Positions 25,234 through 37,007 are shown, numbered from the stretch's first letter. The stretch: 64,000 nucleotides of DNA from Umbelopsis ramanniana AG (GCF_025399195.1 NW_026252122.1:164549-228548), one strand, 5' to 3'. Translations and numbers: made by a program. Notes: generated by a model not told the origin, from the letters alone.

Positions 25234-26371
25234 ATGGGTAAAAACTTCACTCTCGAACAGATTCCTGACATGACCGGAAAGGTCTGCATTGTCACTGGAG
25301 GAAACACTGGCGTGAGTATTCACTTGATCTTCTCCTGTTGCTCTGCACACTCTCTGATGATTACCACAAACATTGAAACAGATTGGCAAAGTCTGCGCAT
25401 TGGAACTAGTTAAGAAGAACGCTCATGTCATTGTTGCTTCTCGTACACCTTCAAAGGCCCTGGCTACTATTGAAGAGATCAAGGCAGAAACCAAGAGCGA
25501 CAAGATCGAATTCATTCAGCTGGACTTGCTTTCTCTAGCCTCAGTCACTAAATTCATTAGCGAGTTCAAGGCCAAGAATCTTCCTCTCCACCTTCTCTTG
25601 AACAATGCCGGTGTCATGGCATGCCCTTTCGCTCTCTCAGAAGATGGTATTGAATCACAATTTGCCACTAACCATGTATGTATTGATAAAGAGGTTCACA
25701 TGAAAATCGGCCACCAAAAGGCGCAAATCTAACGGCTTCAAAAATAGCTTGCACACTTTTACCTCACTACACAGTTGCTCCCAATTTTGGAACAAAGCCA
25801 ACCTAGCCGCATAGTCAACGTCTCATCGTCAGCACATAAGATGCTCTTGTTCCACGGCTTCACCCTTGATACTCTGAATGAGAAATCCAAGTATAGCCCT
25901 AGCGTTGCTTACGCCCGAACCAAAACTTGCAATGTTCTCTTCACACGCGAATTGGATCAAAGATTGCAGAAGAAGGGTGTAAAGGTAAGATTGATTGATT
26001 GCATATGCCGTTATAATTTCTCATAATACCATTTCTAATTCTGATATCCAACAATTTAGAACCTTTATGTCAACAGCAACCACCCTGGTATTGTCAGGAC
26101 CGAGCTTGTTCGCCACAACGGCCCCGTTCTGAATGCTATTATCCGCCAATTCAGCATTGACGCCAACGATGGTGCCATCACACAAATGTATCTTGCCACT
26201 AGCCCTGAAGTGGAAGCAAAGGACATCCATGGCCAATACTACGTGCCTTTTGCCGAACCCTCTACCCCCTCCGGCTATGCCGCAACGCAAGAAAACCAAA
26301 CGAAGCTCTGGGACTTCACCGAAAAGATTCTTTCTGAGAAGGTTCCCGGCTATGCTGGTGCCGGTATTTAA
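25234..26371 (+). CDS. Short-chain dehydrogenase/reductase, retinol dehydrogenase-like
   Basis: Four exons beginning MGKNFTLEQIPD at 25234 and ending GYAGAGI with a stop at 26369-26371. The cofactor motif TGGNTGIG is interrupted by intron 1. NNAG follows, then the catalytic Ser in VNVSSSAH and the Tyr-x3-Lys pair in YARTK. The overall pattern (LLNNAGVMACPF, FATNHLAHFYLT, NSNHPGIVRTEL) is that of the retinol dehydrogenase/WW-oxidoreductase-like group common in fungi. Residues after the glycine motif (VASRTPSKA) suggest NADP. The substrate is unknown; fungal members act on diverse alcohols and ketones. Confidence 0.92.
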
Positions 26372-26829
26372 ATGATAGCAAACGTGATATCTTTACAACA
26401 AACATAATTTAGATAGTGCATAACAACATATGATATACCTTAGAATTGAGGTCTAATTAAATCGATTTCATTAACTGAATGTGAGTATTTTGCTGGGCAA
26501 TGGATTGCGATTACAGGATGACGCGAAGGCAGGTGCAAACTGGCGCATACCTTAGCGACAAACCAATACAGACGAAAGTCCCAAAAATTTGCAATTGTGG
26601 ATTCTAGTCTAGTGTTTCAGAGACTGGGTTCCGACCGTTGAGGTATAGAAGGGCAAAACAACTCGAGGAAGAACCAAAAAGAAGTAAGAAGGTATCAGTG
26701 GTTGTCAGGTCATTGACCTAGCAAAGGTTGAACAAAGACCGTAAATGATAGGTGTCACTGTACTGTGTGAAATTTTACCTTTTATAAAAAAATTGCTGTT
26801 CACAGTCAGTGGTTCGACTTTGGCCCATA
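26372..26829. other. Intergenic region, SDR to LAMTOR4-like gene
   Basis: 3' flank of the SDR gene and promoter of the next plus-strand gene. No gene seen. Confidence 0.4.
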
Positions 26830-27355
26830 ATGGTATGTTTATAATTACCTCGACGCTGTCAATGCATTACACAGTATACCTTATCATGCCGATTTGCAAC
26901 GTTACAGAGCTCAGAGATACAAGCGCTTTCAAAAGCGCCAGACTACGAATCGTCTTTCGTCGCCTCAGCAGTGGACGGCAAGATCATAGATGCAAGTATT
27001 ATGTCACTGCAGATGTACACAATTCAAGTCTCCACTAGGAATCAATACTTACATTCGCCACTTTTAAATCTATAGGCAAGCTCCTCAAAAGAGGAGGCTC
27101 AAAGAAGAGCTGATGCTGCTTTGTCTATATTTCATGATACCCAACTATTACTCTCCAAAGGAGTCTCGGATGAACTCAATTCCCCGCTAAAGCGAGTCGT
27201 AGGTACGTATGCAAGTAGTATCCTGGACATAGTAAATATTGGAACTTTATCTAAGGCGTGGGTCTTGCAAATTAGTTACTTTCCCAGATCACTTTTACGG
27301 CTTCGCTTTGGATGATGATAAGATTTACGGAACTAAGAGACGTGTCGAACCATAG
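26830..27355 (+). CDS. LAMTOR4-like Ragulator subunit
   Basis: A small gene seen only after splicing. Exon 1 is just ATG (26830-26832) before GTATGT. Exon 2 starts at 26908 (SSEIQALSKAPDYESS). Exon 3 ends at 27202 (NSPLKRVV). Exon 4 is 27276-27355 (VTFPDHFYGFALDDDKIY, ending KRRVEP). The end aligns without gaps to human LAMTOR4 as remembered (PFKRLSVVFGEHTLLV ... VFVVKR). Using a GC-AG intron (exon 2 to 26991, exon 3 from 27076) gives 97 aa, close to human (99 aa), and places ASSS where human has ASSGD. A GT-AG alternative (26995 to 27092) gives a protein about six residues shorter. Ragulator anchors Rag GTPases on the vacuole for TORC1 control. Confidence 0.58.
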
Positions 27356-27898
27356 TACGCTGTCGTTAAAATTAGTACAGAAGCAACCCTTTGTATCAAT
27401 GCATTATTATGAAGAGACAACGCATGCGAAATCGATGCTTGACGCTGTGCTTCACTAGGAATGAAATAATCAACTTTAACTTTAGCTTTGTGTATCCTGC
27501 AGAGATGGCTGGTTCCTTGTGAGGCTTGATAGTTCATCCTTCAATAAACCAAATGCTGAAGAGCTTACTGCTACAGACGCTTATGCCTTCAAAATACATG
27601 GTCACAACTCATATTCGCTCACTAGATGGCATAGCCCACAATCGATTCCCCAAACATCCATTAAACTATGGTAGCTGTCATATACAGCATGTCACTTATT
27701 GACTTGGATGAGTTTGCCAGCTGCAGATTTCGAAAGCAACATGTCGTAACCCACCATAGAAGTGTGGACATCACTGTACACCAGGTTGTGAGTCCTGAAT
27801 GGAATCTAGTTGAAGCATAATTGCTGTTTATTTTCTACACTGAAGCATTGATAGAAGGGATTTTTGGTTGGTTCTTAAGTATGTTAGACACCAGCTAT
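27356..27898. other. Convergent intergenic region
   Basis: 3' flanks of the LAMTOR4-like gene (plus) and ATP18 (minus). No gene seen. Confidence 0.4.
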
Positions 27899-28352
27899 TT
27901 AATGTGCCTTCTTGCTTGCAACTGTAAAATGGGAAAAAGCGATGTTAACATCTGGTAGAAGCGTTGACAAGTAGGCAGTCGGTATACAACTTACGAGCAG
28001 GGTTTCTAGGGTCGTTCTTGTAATCGTCGCCTAATTGTAAGAAAGTGATAATTGTGAGTAAAGGCCACTTTGAGTCAGATTCGAGAAGGTGTAGCAACAC
28101 AACTAAATTCCAGTAGATACTGTATCTAGGTGTTCAGTGTGTCCACGTTTGCAAAGTAGACCTTGCGGATGCACTCTACTACAGACACACTTTACTACAC
28201 CCCGAGGTGTTTGTTTTGGTTGGTTGATGCTACTTACTCTCAATCATAGCGGTCTGTGCCTTTCCAACGAGGTAGATGATGGCAACGGTACCAATGAAGA
28301 AAGGAGCCATGGGGCGAAGGACGGGGGTGCTGAACTTGCGAAGACCGAACAT
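27899..28352 (-). CDS. ATP18: Mitochondrial F1Fo ATP synthase subunit i/j (Atp18)
   Basis: Three exons (28238-28352, 27995-28030, 27899-27921) give 57 aa: MFGLRKFSTPVLRPMAPFF, a single membrane helix (IGTVAIIYLVGKAQTAM), then SDDYKNDPRNP and the end ALASKKAH. The FPTP/FSTPVL start, one helix and the Lys-Asn-Asp-Pro-Arg-Asn-Pro motif are those of fungal Atp18, a small inner-membrane subunit of the Fo sector. Each exon is too short to stand out unspliced. The gene is divergent from SPC25. Confidence 0.93.
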
Positions 28353-28557
28353 GTTAATCTTTGCTGGTAACTGTATGAGGAGCGTTACTATCTGTAGCAA
28401 ATTTTGTTTTGCAGGGAAGGCGAGATGAGTTGTGTGACGTCACAACATTTTGATCATGTGCTCAGACGCGAGATTTTCGGTGTCGCTTATAATTTCACGT
28501 CCGGCGGCCAGATTTTTTTGTCAGTTCGCGTCTTGGGTACTGCTTTACACTTTGGAA
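28353..28557. promoter_or_regulatory. Divergent ATP18/SPC25 promoter with a perfect CRE palindrome
   Basis: 205 bp lie between two divergent start codons. TGACGTCA, the palindromic CRE/ATF site bound by bZIP factors, is at 28435-28442, near the middle. Confidence 0.55.
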
Positions 28558-29611
28558 ATGGCCGAAGCGACCACACAATGGATACCACCGGCTACCAATA
28601 TTGCCCAAGAAGATGTCAAGGGAAAGATGTTTACATTCATGCGAAACTTTGACGACCACATACGGCGAGAAAAAGAAACGATACTTTCAAACCGAAACAA
28701 GTGGATTGCCCAAAATGCACAGGACAGAGGTAATATTAGAACATGGGCCAACAAAAGATTATGCATCGTCTAAATTTTCATTGCAGAAAACTTTGTCAAG
28801 ATGCAAAGTACGATTGAAACGTACAAAACAGACGCTGAACTGCTGTCAGACAGTGAGTAGTACCGGGAGTGATGCGCTGGATTCAGATTAATTGTGTTGA
28901 CAAGCTTATTAGAAATGGGAAAGGAAAAGGAGGAACTGCAGAAAGCCACAAGAGATATTGAAGAATACAAGGAAAAGCGCGATATACAGTTCGCTAGAAA
29001 GCAAGAGCTAGAAAAGCAAATTATGGAGTTGAAGAGGGAGCTGGAGCAAAAGCGACAAGGTACAGTATCTCAAACAAGACAATCAGATGAGACGTCTGAA
29101 AGAGAACTTTGTGAATCAGCGCTAACCCTCTGTACAGCTAAGAGTGCTATGATACAGGAAAATGCTGTTCAGCAACGTAAGAATGTCCCGGAACTCCTTT
29201 GCTATGAGGAAAAGCTAGCATGTAAGATCATTGGTGTCGCAAGTAAGGTTTTTTCTCATTTTACGCTCGTATGCAACTTTTGAATTGCCTTTCTCATCAT
29301 TATAACGATATCTTTTATAGCGGACGTTCTCACCTTTCAGTTCCACAACATTGATGAAGATGACTGGAATCGCCGATTTTTAGTGACGATCCAGATTGCA
29401 GGCAAACAATACAGTCGTAAGTTGATAATACAATCCATATCTATTTCTATACAAAGGAAATATGTGCTAAAGCGTTTCACCTTCAATAGTGAAAGCCTGT
29501 GATCCGGAGTTGTCAACTGCCAAACGTCTTGTGGATGAACTCAACTCATCTCGAGATTTCTTCCGCTTTTTGAAAAAGGTACGACAAGCATTCAAAAATA
29601 GCTTAACGTAG
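28558..29611 (+). CDS. SPC25: Kinetochore protein Spc25 (NDC80 complex)
   Basis: About six exons. The N-terminus (MAEATTQWIPP) and a long coiled coil (MGKEKEELQKATRDIEEYKEKR and onward) are followed by a globular RWD-like domain. That domain shows LTFQFHNIDEDDWNRRF, VKACDPEL and the diagnostic ending LVDELNSSRDFFRFLKKVR. The last exon runs to a TAG at 29609-29611. Spc25 pairs with Spc24 and connects the Ndc80 complex to the inner kinetochore. Exon 2 (ENFVKMQSTIETYK) belongs to the coiled coil. Confidence 0.92.
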
Positions 29612-30188
29612 TGTTGCGGCAACAAAATTCATTACCTTTCGACTTGTAATTATATCTCTTCAATTTTTATCATAAATATGTAATGCTTGCAACTTTGGAA
29701 AACGTGTTGCAAGGAAGGACGTTGTTGTGTAGTAGATGTCTAGTGTGAAGGAAGGTCAATTTTGAAGATCTTTGACTTTGGAAATGTAGATTATGAAGTA
29801 GATGATTGGGTTTATAATAACACACAGAATGGACGCAGCCGACTACAAATTCAAACAACCCTCGAGCAATAACCCTCAGTGCAGATGTGTAGGTTTGTTA
29901 CGTTATAGACAACATTCTCAATAGACTAGCTCGATTTTCTACTATTTGAACCTTACGTGCTAATTGAGAGCTTTTCATCAATCTACTATCACAATACTAC
30001 GGGCATAGTTGTAGAAAGGTGAAAGAAACAGGGCAACAGATCAACCGATCGTAGCTCAAACAAGTTGAGTGTGCCTCCAGGATTTTTCAACCAGTGTGAC
30101 TGCTAACCAAATTTGGAGGCGGTCGCTTGCTTTTACCACAGGCCCAGTCGAAATTTACTGATTCCTTCTTTCACTTTGACTATCAGCT
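29612..30188. other. Intergenic region, SPC25 to eL18
   Basis: SPC25 3' flank and eL18 promoter. No gene seen. Confidence 0.4.
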
Positions 30189-31299
30189 ATGGTGAGTGAT
30201 CAACGAGAGTTATAGTCCCATTATGATAAACGACACCATCTACAGTACATGGCATCAATCCATCCAACTACTCCATGAATCCAACAAAATTGGTATCGCA
30301 ACATCGAAATTGGGCACTTTATCCATCCATCTATCCATCCATCTTCAAAAGAGGAATCCATCCAAATCCACATACATCCATCCACCTACAACTATCCAAC
30401 CGAGTAACGAATACTAGAAAAACGTTTTGCAATCCAAATTCTGCGAGATAATAGGCACGAACACGATGTCGGAACCAATGTCGCAACATCCGAAAATGTA
30501 ACATGTTTGAATTACCACCAGGCCTTTTTACTAACCGCCTATTATTTTTCTCCAATAGGGTATTGATATCAAGAGACACCACGTCAAGTCTGGACACAGA
30601 GAGGCTCCCAAGTCTCAGGATGTGTACTTGAGACTTTTGGTCAAGGTGAGGATCTGACAATTTGGAATGGAATTGGCTTGATGTGAATGAAACTGGGAAA
30701 TACACTGTAGATTCAATATCTTGGTTTGACGAGATGTTGGAATTGTACTTTCTGAAAGTTTGTTTGCTCAAGTCATTCTAACCTTCATGCTAGAGACTTT
30801 TTTGACAAAGTTACTAATTCCCTTTTTTTTTTTCTAGCTTTACCGCTTCTTGGCTCGTCGTACTGATTCCAACTTCAACAAGGTCGTTCTCAAGCGTCTT
30901 TTTATGTCCCGCATCAACCGTCCCCCTGTCTCTATCTCCCGCATCGTTCGCCACACCCAGAAGCAGGAGGGTAAGACCGTTGTTGTTGTCGGTACCGTCA
31001 CTGACGACTCTCGTCTTTTGGAAGTCCCCAAGCTCTCTGTTGCTGCTCTTCGCTTCACCCAGACTGCTAAGGCTCGCATCTTGAAGGCTGGTGGTGAGGT
31101 CCTCACCCTCGATCAGCTCGCTCTCCGTGCTCCCACTGGTGCTAACACTGTCATCCTCCGTGGTGCCAAGAACGCCCGTGAGGCCGTCAAGCACTTCGGT
31201 ATGGGTCCCCACAAGAACAAGAAGCCCTATGTCCGCAGCAAGGGTCGCAAGTTCGAAAAGGCCCGTGGCAAGCGTTCTTCCCGTGGTTTCAAAGTCTAA
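30189..31299 (+). CDS. RPL18: Cytosolic 60S ribosomal protein eL18
   Basis: Three exons: ATG alone (30189-30191), 30559-30645 and 30838-31299, giving 183 aa. The start codon is isolated from the body by a 367-bp intron with GTGAGT and TAG ends, common for ribosomal protein genes. The protein ([60 protein letters not shown], end SSRGFKV) is unmistakably eL18. The large exon has strong codon bias toward C-ending codons (GTC, CTC, CGC, AAG), as expected for high expression. Confidence 0.97.
30318..30412 (+). repeat. CATC-type tetranucleotide tract in eL18 intron 1
   Basis: A degenerate tandem of ATCC/CATC units runs through intron 1 (about 30,318-30,412) with interruptions. It looks like an ordinary microsatellite; a splicing or RNA-structure role cannot be judged. 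Confidence 0.5.
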
Positions 31300-31537
31300 A
31301 CAAAGGCCTGTTTGCTCTTCTTACATGTCTAATCTCATAGTAGAAGCGTACTTGCAATCAATGAATAAATTTGTTGCTTTACCCATCGAAAAGCATTTAA
31401 TTATTAAGTTTAGGAATGTGTCCCAGTGCAATGATGTCCGGCCGTTGCCATGGGTTACTGTCGTCAATGAAACAACCCCTCCCCCCATTCATCAGCAGTT
31501 GAGAACTAACAAGGTAGTGCCGAGAACATAATTTATA

Positions 31538-32649
31538 TTAAAAGTATTTGTCAAAATCATCGACGCTGATATTGACAGGCACGTTAGGTTGGGTAGTGTG
31601 ATTAATATATTGCACATGGTTCGCTGGGAATACTCCAATGGAACCATCCCGAAGCCGGCCTTGCCACCAAGAGCTGGGCTCACGGGTAACTGGATCTAAA
31701 GTATCCAAGACTTCGACGGTAGCGCCTTTAGTAAGTCTCAATTCCATCGGAGAACCTGGTACAAAGTCAAACATGGCGACAGCGACTGGAGGTCGATCAG
31801 ACATTTCCATTTGCACAGCCTTTGAGGTACTCATGCTTTTCATAAGTTTGTTCATCAAATAGGGCAGACCAATGATGGCAGTAAGGAAAATGATAAAAGG
31901 GGTTTTGGACAGCTTCTCTCTTGGTCGTTCTGGTGGTGGCGGTGGTGTAGAGTCATCTGTCGCCACTTGATTCTGCTGGGTGGCTGGTTGTTGCTGCTCG
32001 GAAGTATCGACAGGATCAGGCCGACCTGCCAGCTTATTAGCGGACCTTTTGATCCATCGAATTAGATTATAGATGTTAAATATGTTGCCAAGGTAGGTGT
32101 GGACATGCCCAAATTGCTCCGCAACACCAACCATGGCCATAAAGCTTGCATGTGTCGCCATAAACGTTGCATCCAGCATTTGAGCAAATCCTCCAAATGC
32201 ACCGACAATTTGTTCAATCAACTCGAACGTCGCTCGTGTGCCAGCTTCCATGCGCTGACCGACTGTAAAGTCCTCAGGTCCGCCGCCCCCATAACCGTAT
32301 CCCAGTCGATTGTAAGGCGTTGAGTAGCTTCCAAACCGGTTATAGGGCGAGTATGAATTGTAAGATCCATATCCGCCATACCCACTACCGTAGCTTCCAT
32401 ATCGGTTATACATTCCACCTCCATATGAATTTAAACCTGTGCATTCTGTGTGTAAGCATTGGGCGACGATACAAAAAGTGAGGTGGAGCTTTAAAACTTA
32501 CTGCTGGTAGAGTTATACAGTCCGGCTGTATTAGCTCTTGTAGGAATTGCAGGAGCTGTTGCCAATGCTGTAGATGCTGAAGTCAAAACATCGCTATCAC
32601 TCACAGTTTGCGGTCCTGATGCTTCCCAAGGTTTCGGTGGTGAAGGCAT
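31538..32649 (-). CDS. PEX13: Peroxisomal docking protein Pex13
   Basis: Two exons (32502-32649 and 31538-32436) give 348 aa. The N-terminus MPSPPKPWE is the proline-rich Pex13 start. A Gly/Tyr-rich segment (YGSYGSGYGGYGSYNSY) follows, then the Pex13 core (AFGGFAQMLDATFMATHASF and FNIYNLIRWIKRSANKLAG) and a membrane span (FIIFLTAIIGLPYLMNKL). A C-terminal SH3 domain has ALYD-like AMFDFVPG, SSWWQGRL and GVFPANHV. Pex13 docks cargo-loaded Pex5 at the peroxisome with Pex14; the YG-rich segment is known to phase-separate and form a pore in other species. The gene is convergent with eL18. Confidence 0.96.
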
Positions 32650-33774
32650 TTTAAAGCATTTGCAGCTGAATTCACTCAGTAGTGACACTGGAAAGGGGAT
32701 TTCGAGTGAAAGGAATTACACGTGATATTGCATTGGTTGGTCCTAAGCACTGAGTTTCCTTCCCGCAATGAAAATGTCATAAGAAGGGACTCGGATTATA
32801 GTAGCGTTAGTAAACTTATAGACAATGCGCTTCTGACATGAAAAGGAGATGCAATTGGCAAACTGTGCGATCATGCGGTAAGTCAGACTCATATACAGTG
32901 AAAAGAGCCATAATCCTTTCAATAATGCCAGGAATTCTGCAGCTTGATACTTCCTGCCGTCAGAGCAACGCATCCATCGAATCTTTCAAAAGACTGAATA
33001 TTGATCTACCAGTTTTGCAAGGATATTTTGTTAGGCATTTTTCACCAGCATCTATTCTAAGCACTCCAGAGGCGAGCAAATCATCTATTTTGCCGTTTGA
33101 GCACTTGCAATTTTTACATTAGATGATTACTACGGCGTTTGTTCTGTCTCATGGATGACTATCAAGTCCTACTCCAATTGTTACTGGCTTTAACATCTAC
33201 ATATATATGGCAGTGTTACATCAATATGCTGCTTTGCTATCATGATGATATCGTATTCCATTGGAAGGCTGGTGAAGCATCCTTGAATGCTATTTCAACT
33301 ATCGATGTACCTGACTATGTATGAATCACTGAAATATAGCCTCCGACGTGACGGAATATGAACACACTGTTGCAAAGTCAGCGGTATACACCAGTTCAAG
33401 ATCTACTTGTATTTCCATTATGATGCTGATGTTGAACTTTATCCTAGATGTTTGTCAGCAAGGCTCAACGCAATGGTTAGTCAACGTTTGAGAATAACTT
33501 TCCATCCATGTTGTTTACATGAATGATCGCTTATGTATACTGTAAGATTTCAACGGCAAGGGTGTCTAACGAATGGCGGTATCATAACTTAATTATACTT
33601 TAATTATGAACACATTTTTATTCCCATTTTTATATGTGGTGAGACCCATCGGTAAAATTTGCATGATGCCAAAAAAAAAAAAAAACCTAGAGAGCTGATA
33701 ATCAGACAACCATAAAATCTATAAAACCTGAGCTATCGGTTACTTTTACTCCTCTACTCAACCCTGTTTACGCA
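32650..33774. other. AT-rich region upstream of PEX13 and of small gene 1
   Basis: Holds the PEX13 promoter and the promoter of small gene 1 (TATAAAA at 33720-33726). A plus-strand open frame at 32838-33122 has an in-frame GTAAGT...CAG intron (32878-32931) but resembles nothing; it is noted, not called. A poly-A run lies near 33,671. Confidence 0.4.
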
Positions 33775-34002
33775 ATGAAAATCAGTCTTGCAATACCTAG
33801 ATTTTTAAAACGCATTCGATTCAAACAAAGGAAGCACAAACTCGGCGATGACAACTGCTGTAGCTCCTCTTTTGTGTCATCTGATTCTTCTACTCTTTGT
33901 AGCTTTGGAAAGAAACGGAAACCTCCAAAATACTCAATCCGTCCCAAACCTATGTCTCCATCTTCCGTGCCGGCAATGATTAGCTACAGGGCTGTTATCT
34001 AA
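33775..34002 (+). CDS. Small cationic protein of unknown function, family member 1
   Basis: 75 aa, intronless. The start MKISLAIPRFLKRIRFKQRK is strongly basic, a short Cys/Ser-rich middle follows, and the protein ends SVPAMISYRAVI. I do not recognise the family. The C-terminus matches two other small genes nearby ([IV]PAxxxYRA), and the N-terminal hydrophobic-basic pattern (IPRFLK) matches IPQLKK of member 2. A TATAAAA at 33720-33726 lies 55 bp upstream of the ATG, a spacing also seen for clearly expressed genes here. No signal peptide or membrane helix is evident; net charge is strongly positive. Confidence 0.6.
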   Translation: MKISLAIPRFLKRIRFKQRKHKLGDDNCCSSSFVSSDSSTLCSFGKKRKPPKYSIRPKPMSPSSVPAMISYRAVI

Positions 34003-35310
34003 ATTGGTATCATCCAGGGAGACCAAAGTATGTCAAATTGGTGCCGTGCAACAAAATACATTTTTACTTATCTGCGGATCATGCTGCTTGCATAATGCAC
34101 TTTGGTCAAGCAAACTGTACAACTTCTACGTTATAACCCGCTTCTATTTACTTTAACATATCCAAAACTTTTATTCAACTTAATATGCTAAATATTTGAT
34201 TTCTCCCCTAATACTAAACGTAATGGATTAAATTTGGGCAATTGGCAAAAAAAATTTTGTGGTATCAATGGCGAGCTGAATCAAGTAGTTTAGTATACAT
34301 TCAAGTGAGATAGAGTAACAGATACGATACTCTAATTTGAAGGTTGCGAGTGATTGACAACGATATAGATAGACTTTGGGCAATGGATCAAAAAGAAATG
34401 GCATTCATTTGTTCTGAGTATCGCAGGAGGAAAAGCATTTGCCAAATGTCTTCAGTGGTAAATCTGAACTTCATGTCTTACAAATTAAAAACCCAAATGC
34501 AGAAACTGAATCCATGCCCTTGACTATTATTTCATCGGGATGATCGATCTAAGACAGGTTTATGCTAAAGTGTTATATATTAAGTGCGTCATTAGTCAAC
34601 AATGCATGTTTGCAAGTCAGAGTGCAGCCAACTTTGAGATTGTCGCATTTTCATCTGACTCTTTCAAAGGATCAGCCTCAACAACAATGAAGGGTTTTTT
34701 TCTTCGTTCAATTGAAAACAGAGACAAGCTAAGGAACTGTGTTTTTTTTGAGCTGTGATCCGAAGAAAAATCAGAGACATCGAATCAAAAAAAAAACTAA
34801 CTCTCCGACGTGGGGCAAGTCATCTCTACTCAGTCAGAGTCAGGTCGGCAGGAAATATCAATCTTAATGGTATTTCAATTGATTTCTAATACGGTGACGA
34901 TGACGAGATCTCGTGTGACGGGTTGGAAGTTCAGGAAACAAGGTAATTCATGGAGGATGAATGCGCTGTTCTGAATTTAAACCTTGGTTTGTCATCAATG
35001 TATAAATCTATTATTTGTAAGCGAATCAATCATCTACCACTACCTACAAGTCTAAAAAGCAGTCAATAGCAATACACTTTTATAAGATGAATGAGATCAA
35101 TTGAAGAGGAAGCGTTCTGAAGAGAAATGGTACACCTTCAACCAAAAAAAATTGGTAGATCAAGTCTCAATGCTAGTATGGTTGCTTAATGGGGTAACGG
35201 ATTGAATCAGTCGAAAGAAACCCCGATCAGAAAACTTCCAGAGTATAAAAACGAGGATGCGTTTGTTGTTTCCTACATTCAGTTCCCAATAAGCAATACT
35301 TTTACACAAT
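34003..35310. other. AT-rich intergenic region between small genes 1 and 2
   Basis: No gene seen. TATAAAA for small gene 2 is at 35244-35250. The open frame at 34540-34758 looks random. Confidence 0.4.
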
Positions 35311-35463
35311 ATGGCCACCATTTTCAAGATCCCTCAATTGAAGAAGCAAAAGATCAAGCCTGCTTCAGTCACAAGCTCCAAGTCCTCATGCCGTCAAGCA
35401 CAACCAAAGGCTGGATCTACTCCTCAAATTCCGGCCAAGGCCATTTACCGAGCATTGCTGTAA
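35311..35463 (+). CDS. Small cationic protein of unknown function, family member 2
   Basis: 50 aa, intronless and too short to stand out by length. Starts MATIFKIPQLKKQKIKPASV, then a Ser/Lys/Gln linker, ending STPQIPAKAIYRALL. There are no acidic residues; net charge is about +10. It shares PASVTSSKSS with AASVKSQSTS of member 3 and the IPAKxxYRA end with members 1 and 3. A TATAAAA lies 67 bp upstream. Function unknown. The shared ends, similar size and matching promoter layout argue that it is a real gene. Confidence 0.6.
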   Translation: MATIFKIPQLKKQKIKPASVTSSKSSCRQAQPKAGSTPQIPAKAIYRALL

Positions 35464-37007
35464 CTATCAATTACGCCAAATGTCTTTCGAAGTGTACGTA
35501 GATTATGTTTCTTTTTCTACGGCACACCACGACATCGTGTAGTGAATAATCGGAAGGACAATATGCCTTTACTACTATTACTCTTCATTGATCTGTGAAA
35601 AAAAATCTTGTAGACATAACATTTCAAGCTCTTCCTGAAATATGTTTAAATCTATTTTCTTTGCTCATTATATATATAGCTACTTCAATGGTCTTAAAAG
35701 CCTAATTACAATGTGTAAATACAATAAATCATTCATTGGAAAGAAAATCAATAGCAATCAATTTACCATATTCATAGGTACAGGTTTGGAGATCAGATCA
35801 GGTCAGGTAGTGAAAACACGGATCAGATTTTTTTAGATCCAGATCTTACAAATGTGCTGAAACGGACAATTTAGAAAAGAAAAAAGCATATAGCGTCGTT
35901 GTGTACTGGTCAGAAGCCTTTAATATATCAAATCTAATCTGAAAGTACGCACTCGTCTGTTGCTACGTTTAGGATGGTGAATCGGTTTGCTAGTTTGTAT
36001 AGCTTGTTTTACTATTGGGATTTACTTGAGTGCGACTGAATTGTGGTCTCGTGTAGAGTTTCTTTTATACCTTTCTTTGGCCGCAGCATTAGATTAAGGT
36101 ATATTAGCTACTGAGAAGCCTGTCAAGTAGAAGATATGCTGGTTTTCCTTGTTTATTGAAGGGTAAAATTTTGAAGCGTAATGATCTTTTACTTTGGATT
36201 CGTAATCACTTGATGTCATCAAATCGTCGTAGTTGTTGTTTGAAGGTCATGCCTGCTCAACAGGCGTTATGATGGTCAAATACGGATGTGTTGTATAGTA
36301 TGAGGTTCCGGCACAAAGGTTACGACAATCAGCACCCTTAAATCATTAACGTGGTCTATTATTAATGGAGAGCATACAAGCTATCTGCTATGGGTAACCT
36401 CAATTGGAACGTCATGTTTCGTCTAAGGCGGCTTCGAATGACAGTCAAATCTAAACTATTTTGCGAGAGGATTGCCGGATCAAAGGTATACAGAATACCA
36501 TTAACACGATTTGATTGAGAAATAATGTAATGGTATACCATAGCCCTACTTCTAAGTATAGCTTAAAAACGTTACTGATGAGATGAAGCTTTACCATGAC
36601 TCAGGAACCATAAGGAAAATGCGCAGTATTGACGGGAATTAAAAATCTCGGTTTTTGCACACTTCATCTTTTGTCCATAAAGGGCAGTTACATTTATAAT
36701 CAACACCAAAGAGCCGTATGGGATGGAAAACAGCATAGATTCATCAGAGACGAGGGTACTGTGGGTCAGAATGGATCCAGTGTTCAAGCGATGTACCGTA
36801 CAGATAGCGTGAAAATCTTTGCGGGTATATCTCCTCAAATTTAGTGTTCAACGGCCGTCTTTGGCTCCGTGGTCCGGACTGTGTAAAAATGAAAAACATC
36901 ACATCATCTGGAAACGCCCCCAAGTGGCACAGTTAATGTCAACTGTATAAATATGAGATGGTATTCTACATGGAATACTCATTCAATCAAATCATACATC
37001 CATAACA
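35464..37007. other. AT-rich intergenic region between small genes 2 and 3
   Basis: No gene seen. TATAA for small gene 3 starts at 36946. Open frames at 36572-36844 overlap on both strands and look random. Confidence 0.4.

Noticed and set aside
30192-30837. Intronic snoRNA in eL18
   Set aside because: No convincing C box (RUGAUGA) and D box (CUGA) pair with terminal stem was found in either intron.
32838-33122. Small gene with an in-frame 54-bp intron (94 or 76 aa)
   Set aside because: The frame is open spliced or unspliced and the sequence resembles nothing; no clear promoter. It remains possible but unsupported.
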